From Lithospermum erythrorhizon (lineage: Eukaryota > Streptophyta > Magnoliopsida > Boraginales > Boraginaceae): DNA of 64,000 nt. Below, piece after piece: positions 61,069 through 64,000 of this stretch. Position 1 is the first letter of the stretch. Every line of letters starts with the position of its first letter. Below the pieces are notes generated by a model. The model was not told where the DNA came from and searched no databases. It saw nothing but the letters and a program-made list of their open reading frames with translations. Made by a program: the position numbers and the translations under genes. The stretch spans positions 1,240,001-1,304,000 of the forward strand of contig JADFUC010000511.1 in NCBI GenBank assembly GCA_019722365.1, written 5' to 3'.

Positions 61069-63809
61069 ATGGACAACTCCAAATACTCTCAAGAATTGGA
61101 TGTGGCTGTAAGAGTTGTACATATGGCTTCTACTTTGTGCCAAAAGGTACAAACAGGGTTGCTTTCAAAAGGGTCTCATCATGTTCAGTCTAAGGACGAT
61201 GATTCCCCTGTTACCATTGCAGATTGGAGTGTACTCAATTTTATCGTTTTTTTGTAAAATTTACTAAATTTCTTTTACTTTCAAAATTTACCTTGTCTTG
61301 ACAGTCTATCATGGGGTTTTTGGGGTGGATGGTCATTAATTTAGTGATTTAATGCATTGTTATTTGTGATGAGAGGTTGCAGATTTTGTTTCCCAATGTA
61401 TATTAGAAGGAAGATTGTATTTTATCATGGAAATATAAACTAATTAAATACATTGTTAGTTTTTTTAAATTGGAAGGCTGCAGCTTTTATTATAGCTGTC
61501 ATAAGAGGGAAAGATTGCATTTTTATGTGGAAATGTAAACTATGATATGTTATATTATTTGGCAAAGCAATAGATTAATCGGAAACAGATTATATGGTGT
61601 AAATATAAAATCTAATACGGACTTGGCTGATTAGAAAATGATGTATATGTTAAAAGGGTTTAATGTAATGACTAATGAGTTTGTGATTACTTCTGTTGTC
61701 TTAATGTTGTTGAGGGGAAAAGTTGTTTCGAGAGTCGAGACTAGGTAATATCTTGACTTCAGTTGCTTTCTCATGATTTTATTTATTGAGTGTGTTTGGG
61801 AAACTGACTTTGTATTGATTTCCTCCATTATTTAGTAGCTTACCCTGCTCTACAAATTTTATTCTCAAATTACAGGAGATGTTGACTCATTCTGCACTAA
61901 TATATAATATTCGACATTTCCCCCATAAGCGCTAGCAAAAGTGATTTGGTGAAAAAATGAAAAATAATACAGTTGTTTTCAAATATTCATGTCCTTCAAA
62001 TCTCGGCCAATTAAATTTGAGGTCCTTGTTGCAGTTGGATATTTTACTGCTTTGTCAAACAATTGTGGTCTCTGTCTCATCTCATATTTTCGGACTTAAC
62101 AGCTGTCTGAGGTTAATGTTGAAGTACGTGAGCATAATCTAGTCTGTCTAGTTTTCATATTATACTGCAGATGCTCTTTCAGTCTCAAAGAAGTAGTGAC
62201 GTTTATATATTGCTTGTCAGCAGCTCTAGCATAGATTGGTTCACTAGTTCTGAAGCACAAATCCTTCTTTGCTCAAATTCTTCATCTGAATAAACAATGC
62301 TTGACTCTGCAACGTATTGAAATTTTCATAACTTTGAAGCTGTTTATATGTTGTATACTGGATATGGCCCTCGCAACTTCATTGTTTACTAGCAAGCATA
62401 ACTCGATAGGAACACCAAATTTGTTGTAGTTGAGTTTATATCTTACTATTAACATGCACCAATGTGATACTCATTAGATATTCTGTAACCATTTTCATCA
62501 TCTATACCTACAGATTGGAGTGTACAAGCAACAGCTGGGTATATCAGTTTCGGTGTAAAAATGTTTCTATAGTTGCTTTAGAGAAGATGTAAACTCTTTA
62601 CCGAGAGTCGGAATCAGATTTATTGAATGGTTGTCACCATAATGAATGAGGTGCTTTATCTGAGGCACTTTAAATTTGGTCTCAGAGTCCCAAGTAGAGC
62701 CCCACAGAACCAGAGCTTTGACGTCAGTGGATTGCAGCTCAGCCTGGAGGCAGGGTAAGCACTGGGTTCTTGATCCTGTCGATGGAACTCTTGGGTTTGT
62801 ACGTGGAGGTCAATATGCTGTGGCGTTAGCTTTAATGGACAATGGAGAAGTTGTTATTGGAGTCCTTGGATGCCCTAATTACCATGTAAGGGACTGGGGA
62901 CATAATCATAAGCAGCAGTCGACATCCAGTCTATCATCGTCCGAGCCTAGTAGCTTTGGGGAAGGTTGTGTAATGTTCACAAAAAAAGGTAGTAAAGAAG
63001 CTTGGATGCAACCATTGCTCCAGAGAGACACCAAGCTTGATTGGGTTAATTCAGCTAAGTTGATACGGGTGTCTTCTGTTGATGATCCATCACTGGCAGT
63101 TGTCTGTGAGCCAGTGGAGAGAGCTAACACAAATCATTCTTACACTGCTGGGCTCGCTCATACTGTTGGTCTCAGGTATTAACATTCATTCCTTGTAAAA
63201 TTGAAGCTATTTTTCCAGAAAACGAACATATAACAGTGTGTGTACTCTTCAAATAATTGGTTTGCTGGGGAGAAGTTGTTCAGTGGCTCACAAACAACTG
63301 TATTATCTGGCTCACAGACAACTGCCAGTTGAAGTTGATCAACAATGAAATAATTGGTTTCTCAGTTAATTTGGTTGTCATTTGGCCTTCAATTCAAGTC
63401 ATCTTTCACCTCTCCACTTTTTGTTTCATTGCTGATAAGTCGGTATACTTATGAGCAGCATAAAGTCTTTCAATAAACAATTCAAAATATCATTTCTTTT
63501 GACAGAAAGCAGCCTCTCCGTGTTTATAGCATGGTTAAATATGCAGCCATAGCATGTGGTGATGCCGAGATTTTCATGAAATTCGCAAGAGCGGGTTACA
63601 AGGAAAAGATATGGGATCATGCTGCTGGGGTTCTCCTTGTAGAAGAAGCTGGTGGTGTGGTGACAGATGCAGGGGGACGTCCACTTGACTTTTCAAGAGG
63701 AGTATATGTAGAAGGCCTTGATAGGGGGATAGTAGCATGTTCTGGTGTGAAATTGCATGACAAACTCCTTGAGGCTGTTTATGCAAGCTGGGACTCCTCT
63801 AATCTATGA
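61069..63809 (+). CDS. AHL: HAL2-like 3'(2'),5'-bisphosphate nucleotidase (PAP phosphatase)
   Basis: Mg-dependent, Li-sensitive phosphatase family that converts PAP to AMP, relieving inhibition of sulfotransferases and exoribonucleases. Exons: 61069-61222, 62514-63175, 63506-63809. Exon 1 gives YSQELDVAVRVVHMASTLCQ and SKDDDSPVTIADWS. From about 62747 exon 2 is perfect, with the metal-binding DPVDGTLGFVRG, EAWMQPLL and NHSYTAGLA; exon 3 has MVKYAAIACGDAEIFMKFAR and the metal-binding WDHAAG, then DFSRGVYVEGLDRGIVACSG. The family EED metal site should lie in the first 230 bp of exon 2, but there the frame is destroyed by many small indels and substitutions, with only fragments such as ENVSIVA readable. 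The intron 1 donor is also altered. Closest to Arabidopsis AHL (At5g54390, from memory). Probably functional in the plant if the damage is technical. Confidence 0.85.
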
Positions 63810-64000
63810 GCTTACTCTTCTAAATTTTTAGGGGCTAGATGCTGGTACTCCATTTCATTATGTCATTCAAGGTATGAACTAAGAAATTAGAATTGTCCTT
63901 GTGCTCATATTATGATCTTGAAATGGATTTTTTTCTCGATAGTGTTATTGCATTAGTGCTTATGTTTTATTGATTATCTGCCTTTTTGTTGCTTGGAGTC
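63810..64000 (+). other. 3' flank of AHL
   Basis: Probable 3' UTR; the window ends here. Confidence 0.4.

Noticed and set aside
61222..61257. Short AHL isoform ending in the intron (VLNFIVFL)
   Set aside because: It arises only because the frame reads into the intron after the altered donor.

Overview
This is nuclear plant DNA, almost certainly from a eudicot: AT-rich, intron-rich genes with GT-AG splicing, plant-only families (myosin VIII, LHCB3, GAUT, a DUF3774 wound peptide), a cytosolic-type tRNA-Phe, and Ty1/copia and Helitron remnants. I cannot name the species from the sequence.

Layout. 1-7.4 kb: gene-free, mostly a 5.4 kb tandem array with a higher-order unit of about 436-462 bp. 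9.1-17.8 kb: a DGK5-type diacylglycerol kinase (+, 13 coding exons) whose first coding intron carries an antisense copia element with a perfect 5-bp target duplication. 18.6 kb: a small wound-responsive protein gene. 18.8-32.3 kb: AT-rich intergenic DNA with a copia LTR fragment and a broken, internally inverted Helitron. 32.4-34.5 kb: a VAP/MSP-domain gene (+) with three frame breaks. 35.0-36.3 kb: a DUF1223 gene (-). 36.9 kb: a solo LTR of the DGK5-intron copia family. 38.3 kb: tRNA-Phe(GAA). 38.6-40.6 kb: a GAUT10-type glycosyltransferase (+). 40.8-43.9 kb: a second, RT-less copia element. 44.3-45.3 kb: LHCB3 (+) with a damaged C-terminal coding region. 46.1-55.5 kb: myosin VIII (-), 24 exons including 14-nt and 28-nt micro-exons. 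59.2-60.1 kb: an unrecognised gene. 61.1-63.8 kb: a HAL2-like PAP phosphatase (+).

The genes are housekeeping and not one pathway: lipid signalling, cell-wall pectin synthesis, PSII antenna, actin motor, sulfur-nucleotide turnover. From memory, Arabidopsis relatives of VAP, DUF1223, LHCB3, myosin and AHL lie close together on chromosome 5, and those of DGK5 and GAUT10 close together on chromosome 2. The window may thus keep an ancestral block that was split after duplication in Arabidopsis.

The most striking signal is not a new system but a pattern of local damage. Several conserved exons are shredded by small indels while the neighbouring exons are perfect, and at several introns the first (or last) bases are copies of the adjoining exon, destroying canonical splice sites. 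Uncorrected long-read error plus over-correction with spliced cDNA reads explains this best; real pseudogenisation or intron gain are the alternatives. No previously undescribed biological system was found with confidence.
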